DNA of 64,000 nucleotides from Perilla frutescens (lineage: Eukaryota; Streptophyta; Magnoliopsida; Lamiales; Lamiaceae). Position 1 is the first letter of the stretch. Every line of letters starts with the position of its first letter. Under the pieces are notes generated by a model, which did not search any database, was not told where the DNA came from, and saw nothing but the letters and a program-made list of their open reading frames with translations. This document shows, piece by piece, positions 21,513 to 32,339 of the stretch. Where the stretch lies: NCBI GenBank assembly GCA_026008535.1, contig BRKX01000006.1, positions 30,244,664 through 30,308,663 on the forward strand, in the 5' to 3' direction. A program made the position numbers and the translations under genes.

Positions 21513-21966
21513 GAAAAATTATCCTCAGAATGTATTTCTGAAGCAGTTTCTTGTACAATTTGGTTTAATTCTTTTAACTTTGTTATCCATTATATTTGTA
21601 ACGAAGATGTCTTGATCTTTTTCCATTTATATAATGCTCAGATTACGTGAATATAGAAAACTTATGCCAACATATTTATTCTTCTCTTCCATGCCCAGAA
21701 AAATAATCTTTGGCCGAATTTAAGCATCTTTTTCCCATAATTTAAGCATTTTAATTTGTCCAGAATTATTTTTCCCTTAATTAAATTTGTACAATCGATT
21801 TAATCAATGAAAACATATATATGTCAAGAATAATAGTAAATGACAAACATACCAAAAATATATAGCAAATTATATATTCATAATTTATGGCCCATAATAT
21901 ATTGTCCATAGCTACATTCTGAACATTAAAATTTAAAATTTACGTAAACACATAAAATTAATCTTT
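21513..21966. other. Intergenic, no supported gene
   Basis: AT-rich DNA between candidate RNA copy 2 and the 3' end of the first small coiled-coil gene. Nothing recognised. Confidence 0.5.
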
Positions 21967-22448
21967 TTAGTTCAAGCGAGCACGGAGAACCGCCAACCTA
22001 GCCTGGATACACGCTAACTCGGCTTTTCTCCACTCAATTTCTTGCTTGATTCGTAGTTTTCTCTTCTCTTCCAGCATGTCTTTGTGAAATTGATCCTTTT
22101 CACGCTAAAAATATTACAAAAAAAATATTAAATTAATTAAAGAAATACAAATAAAACAAAAAACAAAAAACAAACTTGATACCAGTTGCGCTAGAATCAT
22201 TCGATTCACACTTGCATCTGCTTCTTTCTTTGCTTCAATAGCAAGGGCAAACCGCTCCAATTCCCTCGCATACTGTGAACATGAAAAAACAAATCAAAAT
22301 ATAAAACAATACATGCAAAAAAATAATAAAAAAAAATAAAAATCAACAGAACCTTGTCGAGTAGTTCTCCCGTGCTTATTTCACTTAATCTCATCCTCTT
22401 CTGGGATGAGTTGCTCCCCTCTTCGGCCTGCCTTTTGGAAGAAGACAT
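21967..22448 (-). CDS. Small helical (coiled-coil-like) protein, 107 aa, three exons; intact copy A
   Basis: Exon 1 22448-22353 (32 codons), exon 2 22272-22183 (30 codons), exon 3 22104-21967 (45 codons plus TAA). All junctions are phase 0 with GT donors (GTTCTG, GTATCA) and AG acceptors (CACAG, TTTAG). The spliced protein starts MSSSKRQAEEGSNSSQKRMR, a basic serine-rich head. A long charged helix follows (YARELERFALAIEAKKEAD, then REKDQFHKDMLEEKRKLRI, ending IQARLAVLRARLN). No known domain is recognised. Two broken paralogues follow at about 1.6-kb spacing with the same exon sizes and junctions, which is good evidence for the gene model. The 5' flank shares GACGTGACT with both paralogues. 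The role is unknown; the helix suggests self- or partner-association. Confidence 0.65.
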
Positions 22449-23561
22449 TACAGAATTTTCACAAGAAGTTTTGAGAGTATTTGAAGAGAGAGAAGTAGAA
22501 GTAGAAAGAGGCGACGTGACTCTTTTTAATCAAATGATAGCCCTAAAAAATTGTGATAACTAATCCATTAAATAGTGTGTGAAGATAAAGGAGAGAAGTT
22601 GGAGTTGTCAATGCGTCGTGTCCTTTCAAATTCATTCCATTTTAATATATGACAATTATAATTGGACTAATTGGCACAATAAGATAGTATTTTATTATTA
22701 ATTTATGTATAAGATTAGAATGATATATATAGTTACGAAATTAGTGTAATTAGGCCAAAAATTACTACATAAATTGGTACTATAATCATATCATTGAAAA
22801 AAAACATTAGATTAGTTGTAATTGGACTAATTAGATAGAATTTTTATTATTATATCAAATTATATCAAAAAAGTATAATTAGTTGGTTTAGGGTTTTGGA
22901 GCATTAATAAGAAAGAATGATGAATGTGTGTAAGATGCAACAAAAAAATATGTCAAATCACACTTTAAAGCAATTATAATAGTTTATATAAATCACAATT
23001 TTTGTACGATTTCATTTAATTCACACTTTAACTTTTCTATACTATATGACACAATAGTCAAAAAAAAAATTACAAACAAATTGGATAGTTGGTTTATGGT
23101 CTTGTAGTATTAATGACTATGAATTATGGTTGTGTGTAAGATTAAACAAAGACTCGTGATCATGAATGAGTTGTGATGATTACATTCAATAAATATTGTG
23201 TACACGTTACTTGAGAAATTGTAGTTGGAAGGTTTTGTGTCTTTTCAATTAAATCCAAGTAAAACTAATATTTTATTTTCAATTTTATTATTCTTAAGAA
23301 GAATAAATAAATTCCTATTAATATTTTATTTGCGATTTTTTCAATTTTAAAAGTTATAAGTAATTTTAAACAATATTATTTTATTTTTTATAAATGTTTT
23401 CACGATATTTTATACACTATATGAAATAATATTTAAAATAAAAAACAAATAAAATTTGAATTTTTCGGTTTAGGGGTTTGTAGTATAAAAATATACTATA
23501 TTCATACTTAATTAATCTACAATCAGAATATACAATATTAAAAATTACATAAAACATAAAA
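22449..23561. other. Spacer between paralogues A and B
   Basis: AT-rich. It repeats blocks found in the other spacers of this cluster: GACGTGACT upstream of each ATG, AAAAATTGTGAT, and TTTAGGGTTTTGGAGCATTA with a following TGTGTGTAAGAT (22879-22940; variants near 23091-23140 and 23465). Also ATTGGTACTATA near 22775, related to the satellite seed in the next spacer. No gene. Confidence 0.55.
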
Positions 23562-24087
23562 TTAATCCATCTGGAACGAACGAGCTCAAAGGACCTTTAG
23601 CCTTGCCTCGATACACTCTAGCTCGGCTATTTGCTTCTCATATGCGTGCTTGCTCCGTTGTTAAAGCATCAGTTCACGCATTTCTTGCTGGAATTGAGCC
23701 TTCTCACGCTACAAAGATTTAACAAAACAAATTCATAATTAATCAACAGATAAAAAAAACACGAATCTAATGTAACAAATTTTCTAACAAAAAAGTTGCT
23801 ACATGTTGCGCCTCCACACATCGATGCAAATTTACATCGGCTTGTGCTTTGGCTTCAACAATTTTGGCAAGCCTCTCCGATTCCCTCATAAACTACAAAC
23901 AAAAAAACCATTCAAAAAAAAAATTCGATGCTAAAATCATACATGCAAAATAAGAAAAAAATAATAATAATAAATAAATAAAAAAAACCAACATAACCTC
24001 TTCAAGTTCCGTTTCTATGCTCAACCTAATCCGCTTCCAGGACGAGTTGCCCTCCTCTTCGTTTGGCCTTCTTGATGAAGAAGCCAT
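23562..24087 (-). pseudogene. Paralogue B of the small helical-protein gene, truncated by stops
   Basis: Same three-exon plan as copy A: exon 1 24087-23998 (30 codons, starts MASSSRRPNEEEGNSSWKR), exon 2 23892-23803 (30 codons), exon 3 23708-23562 (49 codons). Donors GTTATG and GTAGCA and the TTTGTAG acceptors are kept in phase 0. Exon 3 is interrupted by TAA at 23663-23661 (codon 16) and TGA at 23588-23586 (codon 41). The product would be about 75 aa and lack the second half of the helix. It is either a pseudogene or a shortened protein. Between the stops the frame still resembles copies A and C (IAELECIEARLKVL). Confidence 0.65.
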
Positions 24088-24571
24088 ATCCAGAATTTTC
24101 AAAGTTTTTTAAGAGTATTGGAAGTAGATAGAGATAAATGAGGAGACGTGACTTTTGAGATTATCCCTAAAAAATTGTGATGATTTCATTCATTAAGTAG
24201 AGTGTATAAATAACTTGAGTAGTTGGAGTTGTCAATCCATCGTGTCTATTCATATTCACTCCAATTTAATACATTACTATTAAGATAGTATTTTAATATT
24301 AATTTATGTATTAAATAAGTAGTATATTTATAGGTACGAAATTAGTACATGTTTGCTTAAAAATTATATTTTGGTAACTAAGAAAATTGTTACTTTAGTC
24401 ATATCATTGATAAAATGAATGTGTAATTTGCATTAGAATTATTAAAAAATTTTGATTTAGAGTTTTGGAGCATTACTAAGTCAAATTCATAAAAAATGAC
24501 GATTATAAAAAATATGTCAACACACACTTCTCAATAAACACTACTCAATAGCAATCATCATCTTATACCCT
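24088..24571. other. Upstream flank of paralogue B
   Basis: Holds the shared GACGTGACT and AAAAAATTGTGATG blocks, a GATTTAGAGTTTTGGAGCAT copy at 24462-24481 and a CTTCTCAATAAACACTACTC block that recurs near 26280 and 26560. No gene. Confidence 0.5.
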
Positions 24572-24850
24572 AATATTGATATCACATGACTAATTGGAAT
24601 TCAAATTACAAATTTACTACTAGTATAGTCACAAATTTGATCTAAGATCACTGATTGGAATTCCAATTGCAAAATTACTACTAGTATAGTCTAAAATGAC
24701 TATTAGTATAGTCCCAAAATTGATATCACATGACAAAATGGATTTTCAATTGCATAATTACTACTACTATAGTACCAAAATTGATATCACATGACTAATT
24801 GAAATTCAAATTACAAATTTACTAAGAAAATTGGTACTATAGTCATATCA
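24572..24850. repeat. Degenerate short satellite-like repeat (probable satellite seed)
   Basis: About four irregular copies of the elements that make up the large array: CATGACTAATTGGAATT, ACTACTAGTATAGTC, GATTGGAATTCCAATTGC and ACTATAGT. One complete 49-bp module, 24642-24690, differs at only 3 of 49 positions from the 49-bp module at 28821-28869. Unlike the array, the copies also contain GATATCACATGAC, and they merge into ordinary spacer sequence (ATTGGTACTATAGTCATATC, 24830-24850), which also occurs without repeats near 24390. Confidence 0.8.
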
Positions 24851-25199
24851 TTGATAGAATGAATGTGTAATTGGCATTACAATTTTATAAATTTATTGAT
24901 TTAGGGTTTTGGAGCATTAATGAGAAAGAAAATGGTTGTGTAAGATGAAATTAATTATGCTAATTTTACTACTTTGGAAATATATTGACCAATTCTCATT
25001 AAATTATAGCCAATTTACGTCCCATAATTGTAATCCGAATTTAAGCTAATTTACCAAAAATATTTATGCCGCATAATATACAGTAGGGTTTAAGCATTTT
25101 TACCAAAAAATACATATTCCGAATTAAAATGAACCGAATATATAGTTCATTTGGACATACAATATTACCAAAATTATAAAAATTTACAAAAACATAATT
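24851..25199. other. Spacer between the satellite seed and paralogue C
   Basis: AT-rich with another GATTTAGGGTTTTGGAGCAT copy at 24898-24917. No gene. Confidence 0.5.
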
Positions 25200-25690
25200 T
25201 TAATCAAGATGATCCAAGCGAGCTCGAAGGACCGCCAATCTTGCCTCGATGCACTCTGTCTTGGCTTTCTTCATCTCTTCTGCGTGCTGTATTTGTTGTC
25301 TTTTTATCATAGCAAGAGCTTCCCGATGGAAGCGATCCTTTTCATACTACAAATATTATGTAAAATAATATTAATTTAAACCAACAAATAAAAATAACAT
25401 AAAATAAAATAATAAATTTTGTAAAAAAATTGATAATACCAGTTGGTCTAATATCAGTTGATTCTAACGTGCATCCGCTTCCACTTTGGCTTGAATGGCT
25501 CTGCCGAACCTTTCAGAGTCCTTCGCAAACTATTAACGAGGAAAAAAAACAAGTGAAATATAAAAATCAATGATCAAACCCTAATAGCAAAAAAAAAACA
25601 TGCCTTTTCGACTTCCGTTTCCGTGGCCGTTTTAATCCTCTTCGACGAGGATGTGTTTCCATCTTCGTTCGACCTTTTTGCAGACTCCAT
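25200..25690 (-). pseudogene. Paralogue C of the small helical-protein gene, broken in exon 2
   Basis: Exon 1 25690-25604 (29 codons, starts MESAKRSNEDGNTSSSKR), exon 2 25529-25440 (30 codons), exon 3 25346-25200 (48 codons plus TAA). Exon 2 has an in-frame TAG at 25466-25464 (codon 22). Exon 3 is fully open and ends IEARLAVLRARL plus DHLD. The first intron begins GCATGT instead of GT; it is a GC-AG intron or a damaged donor. Without the stop the product would be 107 aa, like copy A. It is a probable pseudogene whose exon 3 has stayed close to the family consensus. Confidence 0.65.
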
Positions 25691-26820
25691 TTACAGATAC
25701 TTCGAAGGAGAAGAGAGTGCTGTAGTTGGAAGGTGGAGAAAGAAGTATGAGATATATTAGGAGACGTGACTCTTTGATATGATCTCTAATAAATTGTGAT
25801 ACTTTCTCTCATCAAATATTGTGTGTAAATAGGTTGAGAAGTTAGAGTTGCAATGCAACGTGTCTTTTGAAATTACTTGAGAAATTATAGTTGGAAGGCT
25901 TTATGTCTTTTCAATTAAATCCAAATAAAATTAATATTTTATTTTCAATTTTATTATTTTTAAAAAGATTAAATAAATTCGTATTAATATTTTGTTTGTA
26001 ATTTTTTTAATTTTACAAATTATAAGTATGTTTAAACAATATTATTTTATTTTTTATAAATGTTTTGACGATATTTTATATACTATATCAAATAATAGTT
26101 AAAATAAACAATATTATTTTTTTAAAAAAAATGTTTTGATGCTATTTTATATACTATATCAAACAATAGTTAAAATAAAAATAAAATAAAATTTGAATTT
26201 GTTGGTTTAGGGTTTTGTGCATTAATGAGAATCAATGATGGTTGTGTGTAAAATGGAACAATTAAAGAGTAGTTTTCACACTTCTCAATAAACCATACTC
26301 AATAGTGTGATTTTACTTTCAAATTTTTAATCATTTTAAAAAGGATAAATAAATCCGTAATTGTGTTATTTATTATAATTTTTCTTATTTTTAAGAGTAA
26401 TAAGTAAATTTAAACAATACTAAGTTAGATTTTATACTATACCAAACAATAGTAAAAACAAAAAGAAAAAAATAAGAATTTTTGGGATTAGGGTTTTGTA
26501 GCATTAATGATATTAATTAATGATGGTTGCGTGTAAAATGGAACAAAGAGTATTCACCTCACACCTCTCAATAAACCTTACTCAATAGTAATCATTCATC
26601 TTATACCCTACATTCACTATATAATATTCAGTCCTTTTTTTTATTTTACGTAAATATTTTTTTCGAATAATAGTTTGGAATTATCCATGCTGCAACTTGC
26701 AGAGGTGTTTTGGTTACTAGTCTTTTCATGCCTTTAATGAAGAACTCTATTTTCTTTTATATAAGTAGGTAGTTGTAATTGTAATTTCATAATCTAAAAA
26801 AAAAAAATTTGCCAGAAATC
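25691..26820. other. Spacer between paralogue C and the Myb/SANT-like gene
   Basis: Carries the shared GACGTGACT block (25763-25771). It has two further TTAGGGTTTTGT-GCATTAATGA copies (near 26206 and 26487), each followed by ATGGTTG(T/C)GTGTAAAATG, and two CTCAATAAACC-ACTCAATAG blocks. An internal repeat of about 75 bp (AACAATATTATTTTATTTTT onward) lies near 26034-26170. It presumably contains the promoters for both divergently oriented genes. Confidence 0.5.
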
Positions 26821-27321
26821 ATGTCTTGGTCTAAATCTGATGAGGCCGTGTTTGTTAGTTTCTTACATCTAAGGATTGGGTTCGTCGATCTTTCTCACGC
26901 ACCGGGCACTGCATTGACCCTGGACTTACTCGCGAAGTTGATGTCTGGTGCTCGGTATCGTCATTTTCGGACCATCGAACTGGTCCATAAATTGAAAGAA
27001 TTGAAGGAGCTATTTTATTCATTCGAAAAATTTAAAATGCTTCCGGGGATCACCTACGATGAAGATAGCAACTGTGTCAAAACCACTGATGCCTATTTCA
27101 GTCTTTTCAGTGATATTCGACCTGTAAGTGAACATTACCATTTCGTTATTTTAATTTTTTTAATGACACTACTTTGCATTTACATTTCACCACAGGAATG
27201 TGAGATGCATAGAGACTTTCGACTGAATGGAATGCCGGAGTATCGTGGAATTCGTGACATTATTCAACTTGGAGGCATTGTCAATACTGATTTTGAGAGT
27301 TTAGTGAATAGGTTTGCTTGA
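26821..27321 (+). CDS. Myb/SANT-like DNA-binding domain protein, 142 aa, two exons
   Basis: Exon 1 26821-27123 (101 codons) begins MSWSKSDEAVFVSFLHLRIG. A GTAAGT donor at 27124 and a CCACAG acceptor ending at 27195 bound a 72-nt intron, and exon 2 27196-27321 adds 41 codons. The spliced protein follows the Myb/SANT-like (Myb_DNA-bind_3 type) pattern: a tryptophan near the start, an LVHKLKELKELF helix, GITYDEDSNCVKTTDAYF, then after the junction FRLNGMPEYRGIRDII, matching the family's FR..G.P.Y..L..I ending. The family is found in plant nuclear proteins and as partner proteins of Harbinger-type transposons. The length is close to a single domain. An upstream in-frame TTG could extend the frame four codons, but the ATG is preferred. 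Confidence 0.7.
   Translation: MSWSKSDEAVFVSFLHLRIGFVDLSHAPGTALTLDLLAKLMSGARYRHFRTIELVHKLKELKELFYSFEKFKMLPGITYDEDSNCVKTTDAYFSLFSDIRPVSEHYHFVILIFLMTLLCIYISPQECEMHRDFRLNGMPEYRGIRDIIQLGGIVNTDFESLVNRFA
27124..27195 (+). other. 72-nt intron, open and frame-preserving
   Basis: GTAAGT...CCACAG with a T-rich interior. Its length is a multiple of three and it has no stop in the gene's frame, so a retained intron would insert 24 residues, mostly hydrophobic (FVILIFLMTLLCIYI). Confidence 0.7.
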
Positions 27322-27902
27322 AGAGTTTAACCTTGTCGTTATGGGGTGTACTTAAATTATCTTTTATTATATCTATAAAAATTATCTTTTATTATCATTG
27401 TTTTTATTGTAGTCTACATAAATAAGATTAATTAGATCAATCCAAATATTTTTTTATTCCAAATAACACAAATAACACTTTTTTATTCAATATTAATATT
27501 GATCCATTAATCAAACAATAATTCATCCAGATCTTATTTTCACTTAAATTTCGAACAAAATGTAAAAGACTGAAATTAATAATAGTGTGCACAATATTAT
27601 ATTTTCGATAATTGGTACCCGATTAAGTGAACAGAAAATTTATGCAACAAGTGCAATTTTTTAAAATAAATACAAAACCCTACATATAGTGCATCCCTAT
27701 AATATTTTAATTGAATAAAATTGTTTATTATAACAACTTTTTTAAAAAGTCGAAATTACAGAGTGAAAAAAATATAAAATTATTATTTTGGTTAAAATAA
27801 TAGGTCTGATTTTATAATAAGTGTAATTTACTTTTCATGTATAGGAGTTCTGCTTTGAAAAAAATAATAATTACACAAAAAATTAAATTAATTAATAAAT
27901 TT
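27322..27902. other. Intergenic, no supported gene
   Basis: Very AT-rich sequence downstream of the Myb/SANT-like gene, with several ATAATA and TTTTTTATTC runs. Nothing recognised. Confidence 0.5.
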
Positions 27903-27914
27903 AAAAAAAAAAAA

Positions 27915-28031
27915 CTATTTCGTGGGCCTGAATTGTATTTCATAGTCAGGCCCATGTGCATAGCAGACAACAGGCCCATTTCGTATAATGCATGCATTGA
28001 TGTTGGTGGGATCCGACCCCAAACGTGGACA
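27915..28031 (-). ncRNA. Candidate Pol III small RNA gene, copy 3
   Basis: Body of about 117 nt between the predicted start near 28031 and a T12 run (minus strand, 27914-27903). It has the same GTCCACGTTTGGGGTCGG, GGATCCCAC and ATCAATGCAT segments as copies 1 and 2, and the best version of the terminal hairpin (GGGCCTGA with TCAGGCCC). The middle differs. It lies 6.5 kb from copies 1-2, on the other side of the coiled-coil and Myb/SANT genes, and about 340 bp from the satellite array. Confidence 0.35.
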
Positions 28032-28053
28032 ACCAGTGCTCCTAGGCTGCCTA

Positions 28054-28095
28054 ATACATACATGCCTTTTTTCTTTAAGACATTCGATGTGGGAT
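28054..28095 (-). promoter_or_regulatory. USE plus TATA-like box, Pol III spacing (copy 3)
   Basis: Perfect USE ATCCCACATCG (28095-28085), 24 nt, then TATGTAT (28060-28054), a weaker TATA box. The 24-nt gap is identical in all three copies although the spacer sequence has changed. Confidence 0.45.
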
Positions 28096-28431
28096 GAAGT
28101 TGAAGGCAATACTACACTATCACTAACTACACTTTCAAGGGAAAACTCCAATTTCCCTTATTTCCCCTGTATCTTTTACCCCTGCATTATTCAAACTCTA
28201 AAGCAAATATTTTACCCCGCCTTATTCAATCTCAAAATTTTAAAGGGACGAAACCTCAAAAAATTACATATTCTATTTTCCAAAATAAATAGTATAGTAG
28301 TAAAATTTGACAATAATTTTCTTTTTTTGCACAGACGAAACCTCATGACTTTCGATTGTAACAAAACATTACTAAAATTAATCGATATTACCATAATTAA
28401 TTGACTCTCACAAAATTTTACTAAAATAATT
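28096..28431. other. Intergenic, no supported gene
   Basis: Between candidate RNA copy 3 and the satellite edge. AT-rich, no recognisable features, no satellite modules. Confidence 0.5.
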
Positions 28432-28771
28432 CGAGTTGCATACTTACTACTAGTATAGTCATAAAATTGATCTAACATCACTAATTGGAATTTCAATTCC
28501 CAAATTGGATCTAGCATGACTAATTGGAATTCCAATTGCATACTTACTACTAGTATAGTCACAAATTTGATCTAACATCACTAATTGGAATTCCATTTCC
28601 CAAATTGGATCTAACATCACTAATTGGAATTCCAATTGCATACTTACTACTAGTATAGTCACAAATTTTATCTAACACCACTAATTGGAATTCCATTTCC
28701 CAAATTGGATCTAACATGACTAATTGGAATTCCAATTGCATACTTACTACTAGTATAGTCACAAATTTGAT

Positions 28772-28967
28772 CTAACACCACTAATTGGAATTCCAATTGC
28801 ATAGTTACTACTAGTATAGTCTAACATGACTAATTGGAATTCCAATTGCAAAATTACTACTAGTATAGTCTAACATGACTAATTGGAATTCCAATTGCAT
28901 AGTTACTACTAGTATAGTCTAACATGACTAATTGGAATTCCAATTGCAAAATTACTACTAGTATAGT
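28772..28967. repeat. Four 49-bp modules at the proximal array edge
   Basis: Units at 28772, 28821, 28870 and 28919, each 49 bp, lack the CACAAATTGGAT segment that makes the 61-bp form. They alternate GCATAGTTAC and GCAAAATTAC versions, so they were duplicated as a pair. This module is otherwise seen in the seed at 24642-24690. Confidence 0.85.
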
Positions 28968-31900
28968 CACAAATTGGATCTAACATCACTAATTGGAATT
29001 CCAATTCCAAAATTGGATCTAACATCACTAATTGGAATTCCAATTGCAACATTACTACTACTATAGTCCCAAATTGGATCTAACATGACTAATTGGACTT
29101 CCAATTGCAACATTACTACTACTATAGTCACAAATTGGATCTAACATCACTAATTGGAATTCCAATTCCAAAATTGGATCTAACATCACTAATTGGAATT
29201 CCAATTGCAACATTACTACGAATATAGTCACAAATTGGATCTAACATGACTAATTGGACTTCCAATTGCAACATTACTACTACTATAGTCACAAATTGGA
29301 TCTAACATCACTAATTAGAATTCCAATTCCAAAATTGGATCTAACATCACTAATTGGAATTCCAATTGCAACATTACTACTAATATAGTCACAAATTGGA
29401 TCTAACGTGACTAATTGGAATTCCAATAGCATACTTAATACTAGTATAGGCGCATATTTGATCTAACATCACTAATTGGAATTTCAATTCCAAAATTGGA
29501 TCTAACATGACTAATTGGACTTCCAATTGCAACATTACTACTATTATAGTCACAAATTGGATCTAACATCACTAATTGGAATTCCAATTCCAAAATTGGA
29601 TCTAACATCACTAATTGGAATTTCAATTCCAAAATTGGATCTAACATGACTAATTGTAATTCCAATTGCAACATTACTACGAATATAGCCACAAATTGGA
29701 TCTAACATGACTAATTGGAATTCCAATTGCATACTTACTACTAGTATAGTCACAAATTTGATCTAACATCCGTAATTGGAATTCCAATTCCAAAATTGGA
29801 TCTAACATCACTAATTGGAATTCCAATTGCAACATTACTACGAATATAGTCACAAATTGGATCTAACATGACTAATTTGACTTCCAATTGCAACATTACT
29901 ACTATTATAGTCAATAATTGGATCTAACATCACTAATTGGAATTTCAATTCCAAAATTGGATCTAACATCACTAATTGGAATTCCAATTGCAACATTACT
30001 ACTAATATAGTCACAAATTGGATCTAACATGACTAATTGTAATTCCAATTGCAACATTACTACTAATATAGTCACAAATTGGATCTAACATGACTAATTG
30101 GAATTCCAATAGCATACTTAATACTAGTATAGGCACAAAATTTGATCTAACATCACTAATTGGAATTTCAATTCCAAAATTGGATCTAACATGACTAATT
30201 GGACTTCCAATTGCAACATTTATACTACTATAGTCACAAATTGGATCTAACATCACTAATTGGAATTCCAATTCCAAAATTGGATCTAATATCACTAATT
30301 GGAATTCCAATTCCAAAATTGGATCTAACATGACTAATTGTAATTCCAATTGCAACATTACTACGAATATAGTCACAAATTGGATCTAACATGACTAAAT
30401 TGGAATTCCAATTGCATACTTACTACTAGTATAGTCACAAATTGGATCTAACATCACTAATTGGAATTCCAATTCCAAAATTGGATCTAACATGACTAAT
30501 TGTAATTCCAATTGCAACATTACTACGAATATAGTCACAAATTGGATCTAACATGACTAATTAGAATTCCAATTGCATACTTACTACTAGTATAGTCACA
30601 AATTGGATCTAACATTACTAATTGGAATTCCAATTCCAAAATTGGATCTAACATGACTAATTGTAATTCAAAATTGCAACATTACTACGCATATAGTCAC
30701 AAATTGGATCTAACATGACTAATTGGAATTCCAATTGCATACTTACTACTAGTATAGTCACAAATTTGATCTAACATCCGTAATTGGAATTCCAATTCCA
30801 AAATTGGATCTAACATCACTAATTGGAATTCGGATTGCAACATTACTACGAATATAGTCACAAATTGGATCTAACATGACTAATTGGAATTCTAATAGCA
30901 TACTTAATACTAGTATAGGCACAAAATTTGATCTAACATCACTAATTGGAATTTCAATTCCAAAATTGGATCTAACATGACTAATTGGACTTCCAATTGC
31001 AACATTTATACTACTATAGTCACAAATTGGATCTAACATCACTAATTGGAATTCCAATTCCAAAATTGGATCTAACATCACTAATTGGAATTCCAATTCC
31101 AAAATTGGATCTAGCATGACTAATTGTAAATCCAATTGCAACATTACTACGAATATAGTCACAAATTGGATCTAACATGACTAATTGGAATTCCAATTGC
31201 ATACTTACTACTAGTATAGTCACAAATTTGATCTAACATCCGTAATTGGAATTCCAATTCCAAAATTGGATCTAACATCACTAATTGGAATTCGAATTGC
31301 AACATTACTACGAATATAGTCACAAATTGGATCTAACATGACTAATTGGACTTCCAATTGCAACATTACTACTATTATAGTCAATAATTGGATCTAACAT
31401 CACTAATTGGAATTTCAATTCCAAAATTGGATCTAACATCACTAATTGGAATTCTAATTGCAACATTACTACTAATATAGTCACAAATTGGATCTAACAT
31501 TACTAATTGGAATTCCAATAGCATACTTAATACTAATATAGGCACAAAATTTGATCTAACATCACTAATTGGAATTTCAATTCCAAAATTGGATCTAACA
31601 TGACTAATTGGACTTCCAATTGCAACATTTATACTACTATAGTCACAAATTGGATCTAACATCACTAATTGGAATTCCAATTCCAAAATTGGATATAACA
31701 TGACTAATTGGAATTCCAATTCCAAAATTGGATCTAACATGACTAATTGTAATTCCAATTGCAACATTACTACGAATATAGTCACAAATTGGATTTAACA
31801 TGACTAATTGGAATTCCAATTGCATACTTACTACTAGTATAGTCACAAATTTGATCTAACATCCGTAATTGGAATTCCAATTCCAAAATTGGATCTAACA

Positions 31901-32339
31901 TCACTAATTAGAATTCGAATTGCAACATTACTACGAATATAGTCACAAATTGGATCTAACATGACTAATTGGACTTCCAATTGCAACATTACTACTATTA
32001 TAGTCAATAATTGGATCTAACATCACTAATTGGAATTTCAATTCCAAAATTGGATCTTACATCACTAATTGGAATTCTAATTGCAACATTACTACTAATA
32101 TAGTCACAAATTGGATCTAACATGACTAATTGGAATTCCAATAGCATACTTAATACTAGTATAGGCACAAAATTTGATCTAACATCACTAATTGGAATTT
32201 CAATTCCAAAATTGGATCTAACATGACTAATTGGACTTCCAATTGCAACATTTATACTATTATAGTCACAAATTGGATCTAACATCACTAATTGGAATTC
32301 CAATTCCAAAATTGGATCTAACATCACTAAATGGAATTC

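Noticed and set aside
27837..28404. Plus- and minus-strand frames of 78-138 codons across 27.8-28.4 kb
   Set aside because: They cross the candidate Pol III gene copy 3 and unrelated spacer with no motif or codon pattern.
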